Positions 10,001 through 23,310 of a DNA stretch of 64,000 bases are shown here, piece after piece. The notes beneath the pieces are model-generated. The model searched no databases and was not told the origin of the DNA. It worked only from the letters and a program-made list of their open reading frames with translations. Where the stretch lies: positions 684,501 through 748,500 of the forward strand of contig JANCRA010000060.1 of NCBI GenBank assembly GCA_024362935.1, written 5' to 3'. The stretch is from Setophaga petechia (lineage: Eukaryota > Chordata > Aves > Passeriformes > Parulidae). The position numbers and the translations under genes were made by a program. How positions within the stretch are numbered: position 1 is the first letter of the stretch; each line of letters opens with the position of its first letter.

Positions 10001-12976
10001 CCACTCTCTTGCCTTTTCCCTTCACATTAATACTTGAAAGGAAGGCGTCTTAGACAACTTTCTTTTTCTTGCTGCAAAACACACTGCAGCCCTCTCTGCA
10101 ACATCTACAACACGATGGAAGTTGTTTCATGAGCAGGAAGGTTTTCTCCTTGCGAGACATAGTGAAAAAGCTATTTGCTTAGATGTAGGTGACAAAAAAC
10201 ACTTACTGCAGTGCACTGAGAAGCTAATTGCTACTCAGCACTGGGATTGTGTAAGCAGCTTGCAAAGTGATAGAAAACAGTACCTTTCCACTCTCTTGCC
10301 TTTCCATTCACATTAATACTTGAAAGGAAGGCATCTAAGACAACTTTCTTTTTCTTGTTGCAAAATACACTGCAGCCCTCTTTGCAACTTCTAGAACACG
10401 ATAGGAGATGTTTAGTCAGCAGGAACGTTTTCTCCTTGTGAGACATAGTGAAAAAGCTATTTGCTTAGATGTAGGTGACAAAAAACACTTACTGCAGTGC
10501 ACTGACAAGCTAATTGCTACACAGCACTGGGCTTGTGTAAGCACCTTGCAAAGTGATAGAAAACAGTACTTTTCCACTCTCTTTCCTTTCCCTTCCCATT
10601 AATACTTGAATGTAAGGCGTCTTAGCCAATTTTCTTTTTCTTGTTCCAAAACGCTCTGCAGCCCTCTGTGCAACTTCTGGAACACAATAGGAGATGTTTA
10701 GTGAGCAGGAAGGTTTTCTCCTTGCGAGACATAGTGAAAAAGCTATTTGCTTAGATGTAGGTGTCAAGAAACTCTTACTGCAGTGCACTGAAAAGCTAAC
10801 TGCTACACAGCACTGGGATTGTGTTAGCAGCTTGCAAAGTGCTAGAAAACAGTACTTTCCCACTCTCTTCCCTTTCCCTTCACATTAATACTTGAAAGGA
10901 AGGCGTCTTAGACAACTTTCTTTTTCTTGTTACAAAACATTCTGCAGCCCTCTGTGCAACTTCTAGAACACGATAGGAGATATTTAGTGATCAGGAACGT
11001 TTTCTCCTTGAGAGACATAGTGAAAAAGATATTTGCTTAGATGAAGGTGACAAGAAACACTTACTGCAGTGCACTGACCAGCTAATTGCTACACAGCACT
11101 GGGATTGTGTTAGCAGCCTGCAAAGTGCTAGAAAACAGTACTTTCCCACTCTCTTGCCTTTCCCTTCACATTAATACTTGAAAGGAAGGCGTCTTAGACA
11201 ACTTTCTTTTACTTGTTGCAAAACACACTGCAGCCCTCTGTGCAACTTCTAGAACACGATGGAAGTTGTTTAGTGAGCAGCAACGTTTTCTCCTTGCGAG
11301 ACATCGTGAAAAAGCTATTTGCTTAGATGTAGGTGACAAGAAACACTTACTGCAGTGCACTGAAAAGCTTACTGCTACACAGCACTGGGATTGTGTTAGC
11401 AGCCTGCAAAGTGCTAGAAAACAGTACTTTCCCACTCTCTTGCCTTTCCCTTCACATTAATACTTGAAAGGAAGGCGTCTTAGACAACTTTCTTTTTCTT
11501 GTTGCAAAACACTCTGCAGCCCTCTGTGCAACTTCTAGAACACCATAGGAGATGTTTAGTGAGCAGGAACGTTTTCTCCTTGGAGACATAGGGAAAAAGC
11601 TATTTGCTTACATGTAGGTGACAAGAAACATTTACTGCAGTGCACTGACAAGCTAATTGCTACACAGCACTGGGATTGCGTAAGCAGCTTGCAAAAGGAT
11701 AGAAAAGAGTACCTTTCCACTCTCTTGCCTTTCCATTCATATTAATACTTGAAAGGAAGGCGTCTTAGACAACTTTCTTTTTCTTGTTGTAAAACACTCT
11801 GCAGCCCTCTGTGCAACCTCTCCAATACCATGGAAATTGTTTAATCAGCAGGAACGTTTTCTCCTTGCGAGACATAGTGAAAAAGCTATTTGCTTAGATG
11901 TAGGTGACAAGAAACATTTACTGCAGTGCACTGACAACCTAATTGCTACACAGCACTGGGATTGTGTAAGCAGCTTGCAAAAGGATAGAAAACAGTACCT
12001 TTCCACTCTCTTGCCTTTCCCTTCACATTAATACTTGAAAGGAAGGCGTCTTAGACAACTTTCTTTTACATTTTGCAAAACACACTGCAGCCCTCTCTGC
12101 AACTTCTACAACAAGATGGAAGTTGTTTAGTGAGCAGCAACGTTTTCCCCTTGCGAGACAAAGTGAAAAAGCTATTTGCTCAGATGTAGGTATCAAGAAA
12201 CACTTACTGCCGTGCACTGACAAGCTAATTGCTACACAGCACTGCGATTGTGTTAGCAGCTTGTAAAGTGCTAGAAAACAGTACTTTCCCACTCTCTTGC
12301 CTTTCCCTACACATTAATACTTGAAAGGAAGGCGTCTTGGACAACTTTCTTTTACATTTTGCAAAACACAATGCAGCCCTCTGTGCAACTTCTACAACAC
12401 GATGGAAGTTGTTTAGTGAGCAGGAACGTTTTCTCCTTGCGAGACAAAGTGAAAAAGCTATTTGCTCAGATGTAGGTATCAAGAAACAGTGCCGTGCACT
12501 GACAAGCTAATTGCTACACAGAACTGGGATTTCGTTAGCAGCTTGCAAAGTGCTAGAAAACAGTACTTTCCCACTCTCTTGCCTTTCCCTTCACATTAAT
12601 ACTTGAAAGGAAGGCATCTTAGACAACTTTCTTTTTCTTGTTACAGAACACACTGCAGCCCTCTGTGCAACTTCTAGAACACGATAGGAGATGTTTAGTG
12701 AGCAAGAAGGTTTTCTCCTTGCGAGACATAGTGAAAAAGCTATTTGCTTAGATGTAGGTGACAAGAAACACTTACTGAAGTGCAGTGACAAGTTACTTGG
12801 GACACAGCACTGGGATTGTGTTAGCAGCCTGCAAAGTGCTAGAAAACAGTACTTTCCCACTCTCTTGCCTTTCCCTTCACATTAATACTTGAAAGGAAGG
12901 CGTCTTAGACAACTTTCTTTTTCTTGCTGCAAAACAGTCTGCAGCCCTCTGTGCAACCTGTACAGCACGATGGAAG

Positions 12977-14174
12977 TTGTTTAATGAGCAGGAAGGTTTT
13001 CTCCTTGCGAGACATCGTGAAAAAGCTTTTTGCTTAGATGTAGGTTATCACAGGCAGTTACTGCAGTGCACTGAAAGGCTAATAGATGCACAACACTGGG
13101 ATTGTGTGCCCAGCTTGCAAAGTGATAGAAAACAGTACCTTTCCACTCTTCCTGCCTTTTCCATGCACATTACTATTCGAATGGAAAGAATTTTAGACAA
13201 CTTTCTTTGGCTTCTTGCAAAACACTCTGCACACCTGCCTGCAATCTCTAGAAGTCGATGGGAGATATTTTCTGAACTGGCTCAGTTTCTCTTTGCAAGA
13301 CATGGGGAAAAAGCAATTTGCTTAGATATAGGTGAAAAGAGGCACCTACTACAGTGCACTGCAAGCTAATTGCTGCACAACACGCAGATTGTGTAAGCAG
13401 GTTGCAAACTGATAGAAAACAGTACCTCTCCCTTCTCCTGCCTTTTCTATTTGAATGCAAGGCGTTTTAGACAACTTTCTTTTGCTTCTTGCAAAACACT
13501 CTGCACACCTGCCTGCAATCTCTAGAACTCGATGGGAGATGTTTTCTGAACTGGCTCAGTTTCTCCTTGCGAGACATGGGGAAAAAGCAATTTGCTTAGA
13601 TGCAGGTGAAAAGAGGCACCTACTACAGTGCACTGAAAAACTAATTGCTGCACAACTCTGGGATTGTGTAAGCAGCTTACAAACAGATAGAAAACAGCAC
13701 CTTTCCACTCTCCTGCCTTTTCCATTGGCATTACTATTCGAATGGCAGCAGTTTTGGACAACTTTCTTTTGCTTCTTGCAAAACACTCTGCACACCTCCG
13801 TGCAACTTCTAGAAAAAATGAGAGTTGTTTTCTGAACTGGTACAGTTTCTCCTGAAGAGATATAATGCAAACGCTATTGGCTTAGATGTAGTAACAATAG
13901 GCAATTATTACAGTGCACTGCAAAGTCAATCGTAGTATAACACTGGGATTGTGTGTCCAGCTTGCAAACTGGTAGAAAACAGTACCTATCCGCTCTCCTG
14001 CATTTTCCCTTTCCAGGAACATTCGAATTGATGGCTTTTTTGGACAAGTTACTTTTTCTTGTTGCAAAACCCTCTGCAGACCTGCCTGCAACCTCTAGAG
14101 CACGATGGGAGGTTTTTTGTGAACAGACACAGTTTCTCCTGGCGAGACATAATGAAAAAGCTTTTTGCTAAGGT
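12977..14174 (+). repeat. Diverged satellite monomers at the end of HOR-A unit 2
   Basis: Second copy of the diverged block, 7,287 bp downstream of the first, with one visible substitution (G6622 versus T13909). The open frames of 130 codons (12,977-13,369) and 126 codons (13,455-13,835) are unchanged. That reflects recent duplication of the whole unit and is not evidence of selection. Confidence 0.85.
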
Positions 14175-14377
14175 GTAGCCGGCAGGAGACGCTAAAGACC
14201 AGGAGACGGAGCACTGTGCCTTCAAGCGCCGCTTCCGGGTGTCTGTCGGCCGTAGCTGTTCTCCGGAGCACGCCGCGATCTCCGTAACGACACCAGATTC
14301 TTTGCGCCAAGAAGCGTCTTCTCCTTCTCCGGAAAACAGAGACTGCGGCAGCTTCTGAACGGCGAACTACGAAGCGG
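14175..14377. promoter_or_regulatory. CpG-dense non-satellite segment, candidate promoter fragment (copy 2)
   Basis: Second copy of the CpG-dense segment, exactly 7,287 bp after the first. Two substitutions are visible: C at 14,223 where copy 1 has T, and T at 14,303 where copy 1 has C. The second destroys one CpG and changes the E2F-like motif from TTCGCGCCAA to TTTGCGCCAA, which still fits the family consensus. No third copy exists in the window, because the third HOR-A unit is rearranged before reaching this point. Confidence 0.4.
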
Positions 14378-14574
14378 CACAAAACTGGGATTGGGTAAGC
14401 AGTTTTCAAAATGATAAAAAACAGTACTTTCCCACTCTCTTGCCTTTCCCTTCACAATAATACTTGAAAGGAAGGCGTCTTAGACAAGTTTCTTTTTCTT
14501 CTTACAGAACACACTGCAGCCCTCTGTGCAACTTCTAGAACACGATAGGAGATGTTTAGTGAGCAAGAAGGTTT

Positions 14575-17268
14575 TCTCCTTGCGAGACATAGTGAAAAAG
14601 CTATTTGCTTAGATGTAGGTGACAAGAAACACTTACTGCAGTGCACTGAAAATGTAACTGCTACACAGCACTGCGATTGTGTTAGCAGCTTGCAAAGTGC
14701 TAGAAAACAGTACTTTCCCACTCTCTTGCCTTTCCCTTCACATTAATACTTGAAAGGAAGGCATCTTAGACAACTTTCTTTTTCTTGTGTCAAAAAACTC
14801 TGCAGCCCTCTCTGCAACATCTACAACACGATGGAAGTTGTTTAGTGAGCAGGAAGGTTTTCTCCTTGCGAGACATAGTGAAAAAGCTATTTGCTTAGAT
14901 GTAGGTGACAAGAAACACTTACTGCAGTGCACTGAAAAGCTTACTGCTACACAGCACTGCGATTGTGTTAGCAGCCTGCAAAGTGCTAGGAAACAGTACT
15001 TTCCCACTCTCTTGCCTTTCCCTTCACATTAATACTTGAAAGGAAGGCGTCTTAGACAACTTTCTTTTTCTTGTTGCAAAACACACTGCAGCCCTCTGTG
15101 CAACTTCTAGAACACGATAGGAGACGTTTAGTGAGCAGGAAGGTTTTCTCCTTGTGAGACATAGTGAAAAAGTTCTTTCCTTAGATGTAGGTAACAAGAA
15201 ACACTTACTGCAGTGCACTGAAAAGCTAATTGCTACACAGCACTGGAATTGTGTTAGCAGCTTGCAAAGTTGTAGAAAACAGTACTTTCCCACTCTCTTG
15301 TCTTTCCCTTCACATTAATACTTGAAAGGAAGGCGTCTTAGACAACTTTCTTTTTCTTGTTACAGAGCACTCTGCAGCCCTCTGTGCATTTTCTAGAACA
15401 CGATAGGAGATAATTAATGAGCAGGAAGGTTTTCTGCTTGCGAGACATAGTGAAAAAGCTATTTGCTTAGATGTAGGTGACAAGAAACACTTACTGCAGT
15501 GCACTGACAAGCTAATTGCTACACAGCACTGGGATTGTATTAGCAGCTTGCAAAGTGCTAGAAAACAGTACTTTCCCACTCTCTTGCCTTTCCCTTCACA
15601 TTAATACTTGAAAGGAAGGCGTCTTAGACAACTTTCTTTTTCTTGTTGCAAAACACTCTGCAGCCCTCTGTGCAACTTCTAGAACACGATAAGAGATGTT
15701 TAGTGAGCAGGAACGTTTTCTCCTTGCGAGACATAGTGAAAAAGTTATTTGCGTAAATGTAGGTGACAAGAAAAAATTACTGCAGTGCACTGACAAGCTA
15801 ATTGCTACACAGCACTGGGATTGTGTTAGCAGCTTGCAAAGTGATAGAAAACAGTACTTTCCCACTCTCTTGCATTTATATTCACATTAATACTTGATAG
15901 GAAGGCGTCTTAGACAACTTTCTTTTTCTTGTGTCAAAAAACTCTGCAGCCCTCTGTGCAACTTCTGGAACACCCTAGGAGATGTTTAGTTATCAGGAAC
16001 GTTTTCTCCTTGTGAGACATAGTGAAAAAGCTATTTGCTTAGATGTAGTTGACAAGAAACACTTACTACAGTGCACTGACAAGCTAATTGCTACACAGCA
16101 CTGGGATTGTGTTAGCAGCTTGCAAAGTGATAGAAAACAGTACTTTCCCACTCTCTTGCCTTTCCATTCACATTAATACTTGAAAGGAAGGCGTCTTAGA
16201 CAACTTTCTTTTTCTTGTTGTAAAACACTCTGCAGCCTTTGTGCTACTTCTAGAACACGATGGATGTTGTTTAGTGAGCAGGAAGGTTTTCTCTTTGTGA
16301 GACATAGTGAAAAAGCTATTTGCTTAGATGTAGGTGACAAGAAACACTTACTGCAGAGCACTGAAAAGCAAATTGCTACACAGCACTGGGATTGTGTAAG
16401 CAGCTTACAAAGTGCTAGAAAACTGTACTTTCCCACTCCCTTGCCTTTCCCTTCACATTAATACTTGAAAGGAAGGCGTCTTAGACAACTTTCTTTTTCT
16501 TGTTGCAAAACATTCTGCAGCCCTCTGTGCAACTTCTAGAACGCGATAGGAGATGTTTAATGAGCAGGAACGTTTTCTCCTTGTGAGACATAGTGAAAAA
16601 GCTATTTGCTTAGATGTAGGTGACAAGAAACATTTACTGCAGTGCACTGACAAGCTAATTGCTACACAGCACTGGGATTGTGTAAGCACCTTGCAAAGTG
16701 ATAGACGACAGTAGTTTTCCACTCTCTTGCGTTTATATTTACATTAATACTTGAAAGGAAGACGTGTTAGACAACTTTCTTTTTCTTGTTGCAAAACACT
16801 CTGCAGCCCTCTGTGCAACTTCTAGAACACCATAGGAGATGTTTAGTGAGCAGGAACGTTTTCTCCTTGGAGACATAGGGAAAAAGCTATTTGCTTAGAT
16901 GTAGGTGACAAGAAACATTTACTGCAGTGCACTGACAAGCTAATTGCTACACAGCACTGGGATTGCGTAAGCAGCTTGCAAAAGGATAGAAAACAGTACC
17001 TTTCCACTCTCTTGCCTTTCCATTCACATTAATACTTGAAAGGAAGGCGTCTTAGACAACTTTCTTTTTCTTGTTGTAAAACACTCTGCAGCCCTCTGTG
17101 CAACCTCTCCAATACCATGGAAATTGTTTAAACAGCAGGAACGTTTTCTCCTTGCGAGACATAGTGAAAAACCTATTTGCTTAGATGTAGGTGACAAGAA
17201 ACACTTACTGCAGTGCAGTGACAAGCTAATTGCTACACAGCACTGGGATTGTGTAAGCAGCTTGCAAA
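14575..17268 (+). repeat. HOR-A unit 3, left part, with one extra monomer
   Basis: Collinear with units 1 and 2 until about 15,460. Beyond the monomer spanning about 15,596-15,881, which has no full counterpart in units 1 and 2, collinearity resumes with the offset from unit 2 raised from 7,287 to 7,573, exactly one monomer. It continues to about 17,268. In the shared CTTGCAAA stretch the sequence then switches to a six-monomer block absent from units 1 and 2. This copy is therefore longer than its neighbours rather than truncated. Confidence 0.88.
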
Positions 17269-18981
17269 GTGATAGAAAACAGTACCTTTCCATTCTCTTG
17301 CCTTTCCATTCACATTAATACTTGAAAGGAAGGCGTCTTAGACAACTTTCTTTTTCTTGTTCCAAAACACTCTGCAGCCCTCTGTGCAACTTCTAGAACA
17401 CTATAGGAGATGTTTAGTGAGCAGGAACGTTTTGTCCTAGGAGACATAGTGATAACGCTATTTGCGTAGATGTAGGTGACAAAAAACACTTACTGCAGTG
17501 CACTGACAAGCTAATTGCTACACAGCACTGGGAATATGTAAGCAGCTTGCAAAGTGATAGAAAAAAGTACCTTTCCACTCTCTTGCCTTTCCATTCACAT
17601 TAATACTTGAAAGGAAGGCGTCTTAGACAACTTTCTTTTTCTTGTTGCAAAACACTCTGCAGCCCTCTGAGCAACCGCTACAATACCATGGAAGTTGTTT
17701 AATGAGCAGGAATGTTTTCTCCCCTCGAGACATAGTGAAAAAGCTTTTTTCTTCGTTTTAGGTGACAAGAAACACTTACTGCAGTGCAATGAAAAGCTAA
17801 TTGCTACACGGAACTGGGATTGTGTAAGCAGCTTGCAAAAGGAGAGAAAACAGTACCTTTCCACTCTCTTGCCTTTCCATTCACATTAATACTTGAAAGG
17901 AAGGCGTCTTAGACAACTTTCTTTTTCTTGTTGCAAAACACTCTGCAGCCCTCTGTGCAACTTCTAGAACACCATAGGAGATGTTTAGTGAGCAGGAACG
18001 TTTTATCCTTGTGAGATATAGTGAAAAAGCTATTTCCTTAGATGTAGGTGACAAGAAACACTTACTGCAGTGCAGTGACAAGCTAATTGCTACACAGCAC
18101 TGGGCTTGTGTAAGCACCTTGCAAAGTGATAGAAAACAGTACCTTTCCACTCTCTTGCCTTTCCATTCACATTAATACTTGAAAGGAAGGCGTCTTAGAC
18201 AGCTTTCTTTTTCTTGTTGCAAAACACTCTGCAGTCCTCTGTGCAACTTCTAGAACACGATAGGAGATGTTTAGTGAGCAGGAACGTTTTGTCCTAGGAG
18301 ACATAGTGAAAACGCTATTTGCTTAGATGTAGGTGACAAGAAACATTTACTGCAGTGCACTGAGAACCTAATTGCTACACAGCACTGGGATTGTGTAAGC
18401 AGCTTGCAAAGTGATAGAAAAAAGTACCTTTCCACTCTCTTGCCTTTCCATTCACATTAATACTTGAAAGCAAGGCGTCTTAGACAACTTTCTTTTTCTT
18501 GTTCCAAAACACTCTGCAGCCCTCTGAGCAACCGCTACAATACCATGGAAGTTGTTTAATGAGCAGGAACGTTTTCTCCCCTCGAGACATAGTGAAAAAG
18601 CTTTTTTCTTCGTTTTAGGTGACAAGAAACACTTACTGCAGTGCAATGAAAAGCTAATTGCTACACGGAACTGGGATTGTGTAAGCAGCTTGCAAAAGGA
18701 GAGAAAAAAGTACCTTTCCACTCTCTTGCCTTTCCATTCACATTAATACTTGAAAGGAAGGCGTATTAGACAACTTTCTTTTTCTTGTTGCAAAACACTC
18801 TGCAGCCCTCTGTGCAACTTCTAGAACACAATAGGAGATGTTTAGTCACCAGGAACGTTTTCTCCTTGGAGACATAGTGAAAAAGCTATTTGCTTAGATG
18901 TAGGTGACAAGAAACATTTACTGCAGTGCACTGACAACCTAATTGCTACACAGCACTGGGATTGTGTAAGCAGCTTGCAAA
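17269..18981 (+). repeat. Six-monomer block (1,713 bp) absent from HOR-A units 1 and 2
   Basis: Offsets between unit 1 and this region jump from 14,860 to 16,573 across the block, a gain of 1,713 bp or six monomers. Inside it a three-monomer subrepeat is partly visible. A subtype with the odd string CTTCGTTTTAGGTGAC occurs near 17,751 and again 857 bp later. Each is preceded by a monomer carrying GTCCTAGGAGAC. In units 1 and 2 the flanking monomers are fused at CTTGCAAAAGGATAG (around 2,401 and 9,688). Confidence 0.85.
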
Positions 18982-20165
18982 AGGATAGAAAACAGTACCT
19001 TTCCACTCTCTTGCCTTTCCATTCACATTAATACTTGAAAGAAGGCATCTTAGACAACTTCCTTTTTCTTGTTGCAAAACACTCTGCAGCCCTCTGTACA
19101 ACTTCTAGAACACAATAGGAGATGCTTAGTGAGCTGGAAGTTTTTCTCCTTGCGAGACATAGTGAAAAAGCTATTTGCTTAGATGTAGGTGACAAGAAAC
19201 ACTTGCTGCAGTGCAGTGACAAGCTAATTGCTACACAGCACTGGGATTGTGTACTAGCTTTAAAAGAAATAGAAAACAGTACCTTTCCACTCTCTTGCCT
19301 TTTCCCTTCACATTAATACTTGAAAGGAAGGCGTCTTAGACAACTTTCTTTTTCTTGCTGCAAAACACACTGCAGCCCTCTCTGCAACATCTACAACACG
19401 ATGGAAGTTGTTTAATGAGCAGGAAGGTTTTCTCCTTGCGAGACATAGTGAAAAAGCTATTTGCTTAGATGTAGGTGACAAAAAACACTTACTGCAGTGC
19501 ACTGAGAAGCTAATTGCTACTCAGCACTGGGATTGTGTAAGCAGCTTGCAAAGTGATAGAAAACAGTACCTTTCCACTCTCTTGCCTTTCCATTCACATT
19601 AATACTTGAAAGGAAGGCATCTAAGACAACTTTCTTTTTCTTGTTGCAAAATACACTGCAGCCCTCTTTGCAACTTCTAGAACACGATAGGAGATGTTTA
19701 GTCAGCAGGAACGTTTTCTCCTTGTGAGACATAGTGAAAAAGCTATTTGCTTAGATGTAGGTGACAAAAAACACTTACTGCAGTGCACTGACAAGCTAAT
19801 TGCTACACAGCACTGGGCTTGTGTAAGCAGCTTGCAAAGTGATAGAAAACAGTACTTTTCCACTCTCTTTCCTTTCCCTTCCCATTAATACTTGAATGTA
19901 AGGCGTCTTAGCCAATTTTCTTTTTCTTGTTCCAAAACGCTCTGCAGCCCTCTGTGCAACTTCTGGAACACAATAGGAGATGTTTAGTGAGCAGGAAGGT
20001 TTTCTCCTTGCGAGACATAGTGAAAAAGCTATTTGCTTAGATGTAGGTGACAAGAAACTCTTACTGCAGTGCACTGAAAAGCTAACTGCTACACAGCACT
20101 GGGATTGTGTTAGCAGCTTGCAAAGTGCTAGAAAACAGTACTTTCCCACTCTCTTCCCTTTCCCT
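18982..20165 (+). repeat. HOR-A-like monomers leading into HOR-B
   Basis: About four monomers collinear with 2,409-3,592 of unit 1 at a constant offset of 16,573. They include the subtype with a 1-bp loss (TTGAAAGAAGGC) at about 19,035 and the subtype carrying GTCAGCAGG near 19,700. From 20,166 onward extra monomers appear relative to HOR-A (two at 20,166-20,738, one at about 21,025-21,310) and the 11-monomer HOR-B register begins. The boundary is therefore a matter of definition. Confidence 0.8.
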
Positions 20166-23100
20166 TCACATTAATACTTGAAAGGAAGGCGTCTTAGACA
20201 ACTTTCTTTTTCTTGTTACAGAACACTCTGCAGCCCTCTGTGCAACTGCTAGAACGCGATAGGAGATACTTAATGAGCAGGAAGGTTTTCTCCTTGTGAG
20301 ACATAGTGAAAAAGCTATTTGCTTAGATGTAGGTGACAAGAAACACTTACTACAGTGCACTGACAAGCTAATTGCTACACAGCACTGGGCTTGTGTAAGC
20401 AGCTTGCAAAGTGATAGAAAACAGTACTTTCACACTCTCTTGCCTTTCCCTTCACATTAATACTTGAAAGGAAGGCGTCTTATACAACTTTCTTTTACTT
20501 GTTGCAAAACACTCTGCAGCCCTCTGTGCAATTTCTACAACACGATGGAAGTTGTTTAGTGAGCAGCAACGTTTTCTCCTTGCGAGACATAGTGAAAAAG
20601 CTATTTGCTTAGATGTAGGTGACAAGAAACAATTACTGCAGTGCACTGAAAAGCTAATTGCTACACAGCACTGGGATTGTGTTAGCAGCTTGCAAAGTGA
20701 TAGAAAACAGAACCTTTCCCATACTCTTGCCTTTATATTCACATTAATACTTGAAAGGAAGGCGTCTTAGACAACTTTCTTTTTCTTGTTACAAAACATT
20801 CTGCAGCCCTCTGTGCAACTTCTAGAACACGATAGGAGATATTTAGTGATCAGGAACGTTTTCTCCTTGAGAGACATAGTGAAAAAGATATTTGCTTAGA
20901 TGAAGGTGACAAGAAACACTTACTGCAGTGCACTGACCAGCTAATTGCTACACAGCACTGGGATTGTGTTAGCAGCCTGCAAAGTGCTAGAAAACAGTAC
21001 TTTCCCACTCTCTTGCCTTTCCCTTCACATTAATACTTGAAAGTAAGGCGTCTTAGACAACTTTCTTTTACTTGTTGCAAAACACACTGCAGCCCTCTGT
21101 GCAACTTCTACAACACGATGGAAGTTGTTTAGTGAGCAGCAACGTTTTCCCCTTTCGAGACAAAGTGAAAAAGCTATTTGCTCAGATGTAGGTATCAAGA
21201 AACACTTACTGCCGTGCACAGAGAAGCTAATTGCTACACAGCACTGGGATTGTGTTAGCAGCTTGCAAAGTTGTAGAAAACAGTACTTTCCCACTCTCTT
21301 GCCTTTCCCTTCACATTAATACTTGAAAGGAAGGCGTCTTATACAACTTTCTTTTACTTGTTGCAAAACACACTGCAGCCCTCTGTGCAACTTCTAGAAC
21401 ACGATGGAAGTTGTTTAGTGAGCAGCAACGTTTTCTCCTTGCGAGACATCGTGAAAAAGCTATTTGCTTAGATGTAGGTGACAAGAAACACTTACTGCAG
21501 TGCACTGAAAAGCTTACTGCTACACAGCACTGGGATTGTGTTAGCAGCCTGCAAAGTGCTAGAAAACAGTACTTTCCCACTCTCTTGCCTTTCCCTTCAC
21601 ATTAATACTTGAAAGGAAGGCGTCTTAGACAACTTTCTTTTTCTTGTTGCAAAACACTCTGCAGCCCTCTGTGCAACTTCTAGAACACCATAGGAGATGT
21701 TTAGTGAGCAGGAACGTTTTCTCCTTGGAGACATAGGGAAAAAGCTATTTGCTTAGATGTAGGTGACAAGAAACATTTACTGCAGTGCACTGACAAGCTA
21801 ATTGCTACACAGCACTGGGATTGCGTAAGCAGCTTGCAAAAGGATAGAAAACAGTACCTTTCCACTCTCTTGCCTTTCCATTCATATTAATACTTGAAAG
21901 GAAGGCGTCTTAGACAACTTTCTTTTTCTTGTTGTAAAACACTCTGCAGCCCTCTGTGCAACCTCTCCAATACCATGGAAATTGTTTAATCAGCAGGAAC
22001 GTTTTCTCCTTGCGAGACATAGTGAAAAAGCTATTTGCTTAGATGTAGGTGACAAGAAACATTTACTGCAGTGCACTGACAACCTAATTGCTACACAGCA
22101 CTGGGATTGTGTAAGCAGCTTGCAAAAGGATAGAAAACAGTACCTTTCCACTCTCTTGCCTTTCCATTCACATTAATACTTGAAAGAAGGCATCTTAGAC
22201 AACTTCCTTTTTCTTGTTGCAAAACACTCTGCAGCCCTCTGTGCAACTTCTAGAACACAATAGGAGATGCTTAGTGAGCAGGAACGTTTTCTCCTTGCGA
22301 GACAGAGTGAAAAAGCTATTTGCTTAGATGTAGGTGACAAGAAACACTTACTGCAGTGCAGTGACAAGCTAATTGCTACACAGCACTGGGATTGTGTACT
22401 AGCTTGCAAAGAAATAGAAAACAGTACCTTTCCACTCTCTTGCCTTTTCCATTCACATTAATACTTGAAAGGAAGGAGTCTTAGACAACTTTCTTTTTCT
22501 TGTTGCAAAACACTCTGCAGCCTTCTCTGCAACCTCTACAACACGATGGAAGTTGTTTAATGAGCAGGAACGTTTTCTCCTTGCGAGACATAGTGAAAAA
22601 GCTATTTGCTTAGATGTAGGTGACAAGAAACACTTACTGCAGTGCACTGAGAAGCTAATTGCTACACAGCACTGGGCTTGTGTAAGCACCTTGCAAAGTG
22701 ATAGAAAACAGTACCTTTCCACTCTCTTGCCTTTCCATTCACATTAATACTTGAAAGGAAGGCATCTAAGACAACTTTCTTTTTCTTGTTGCAAAATACA
22801 CTGCAGCCCTCTTTGCAACTTCTAGAACACGATAGGAGATGTTTAGTCAGCAGGAACGTTTTCTCCTTGAGAGACATAGTGAAAAAGCTATTTGCTTAGA
22901 TGTAGGTGACAAAAAACACTTACTGCAGTGCACTGACAAGCTAATTGCTACACAGCACTGGGCTTGTGTAAGCACCTTGCAAAGTGATAGAAAACAGTAC
23001 TTTTCCACTCTCTTGCCTTTCCCTTCCCATTAATACTTGAAAGTAAGGCGTCTTAGCCAATTTTCTTTTTCTTGTTCCAAAACGCTCTGCAGCCCTCTGT

Positions 23101-23310
23101 GCAACTTCTGGAACACAATAGGAGATGTTTAGTGAGCAGGAAGGTTTTCTCCTTGCGAGACATAGTGAAAAAGCTATTTGCTTAGATGTAGGTGACAAGA
23201 AACTCTTACTGCAGTGCACTGAAAAGCTAACTGCTACACAGCACTGGGATTGTGTTAGCAGATTGCAAAGTGCTAGAAAACAGTACTTTCCCACTCTCTT
23301 CCCTTTCCCT
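20166..23310 (+). repeat. HOR-B unit 1 (11 monomers, 3,145 bp)
   Basis: Eleven monomer subtypes in fixed order. The same order restarts at 23,311. Diagnostic members are the TTGTTACAGAAC monomer at the start, a monomer ending with CCTTTATATTC near 20,730, one with GTGATCAGG and AGATGAAGG, one with CCCCTTTCGAGACAAAG near 21,150, one with GGAGACATAGGG near 21,730, and one with TTTAATCAGCAGG near 21,985. Part of the order (21,311-22,176) is shared with HOR-A at 3,879-4,744, so HOR-A and HOR-B descend from a common arrangement. Confidence 0.88.

Larger units (their letters stand above)
7288..14574 (+). repeat. HOR-A unit 2 (25 monomers, 7,287 bp)
   Basis: A complete second copy of the 7,287-bp unit with the same order of monomer subtypes. 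Differences from unit 1 seen by eye are A2043 to C9330, G6622 to T13909, T6936 to C14223 and C7016 to T14303. The last is a CpG to TpG change inside the CpG-dense segment. Such near-identity over more than 7 kb points to very recent duplication or strong homogenisation, or to an assembly duplication, which cannot be excluded from the sequence alone. Confidence 0.95.

Noticed and set aside
17751..17767. CENP-B-box-like TTCGTTTTAGGTGAC
   Set aside because: Only the left half (TTCG, four bases, A) fits the box. The essential CGGG half reads TGAC. It occurs only in one monomer subtype, so it is unlikely to bind CENP-B.
17595..18746. Possible transposon insertion in the six-monomer block
   Set aside because: All bases align to the 286-bp monomer. 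No terminal repeats, target-site duplications or transposase-like frames are present.
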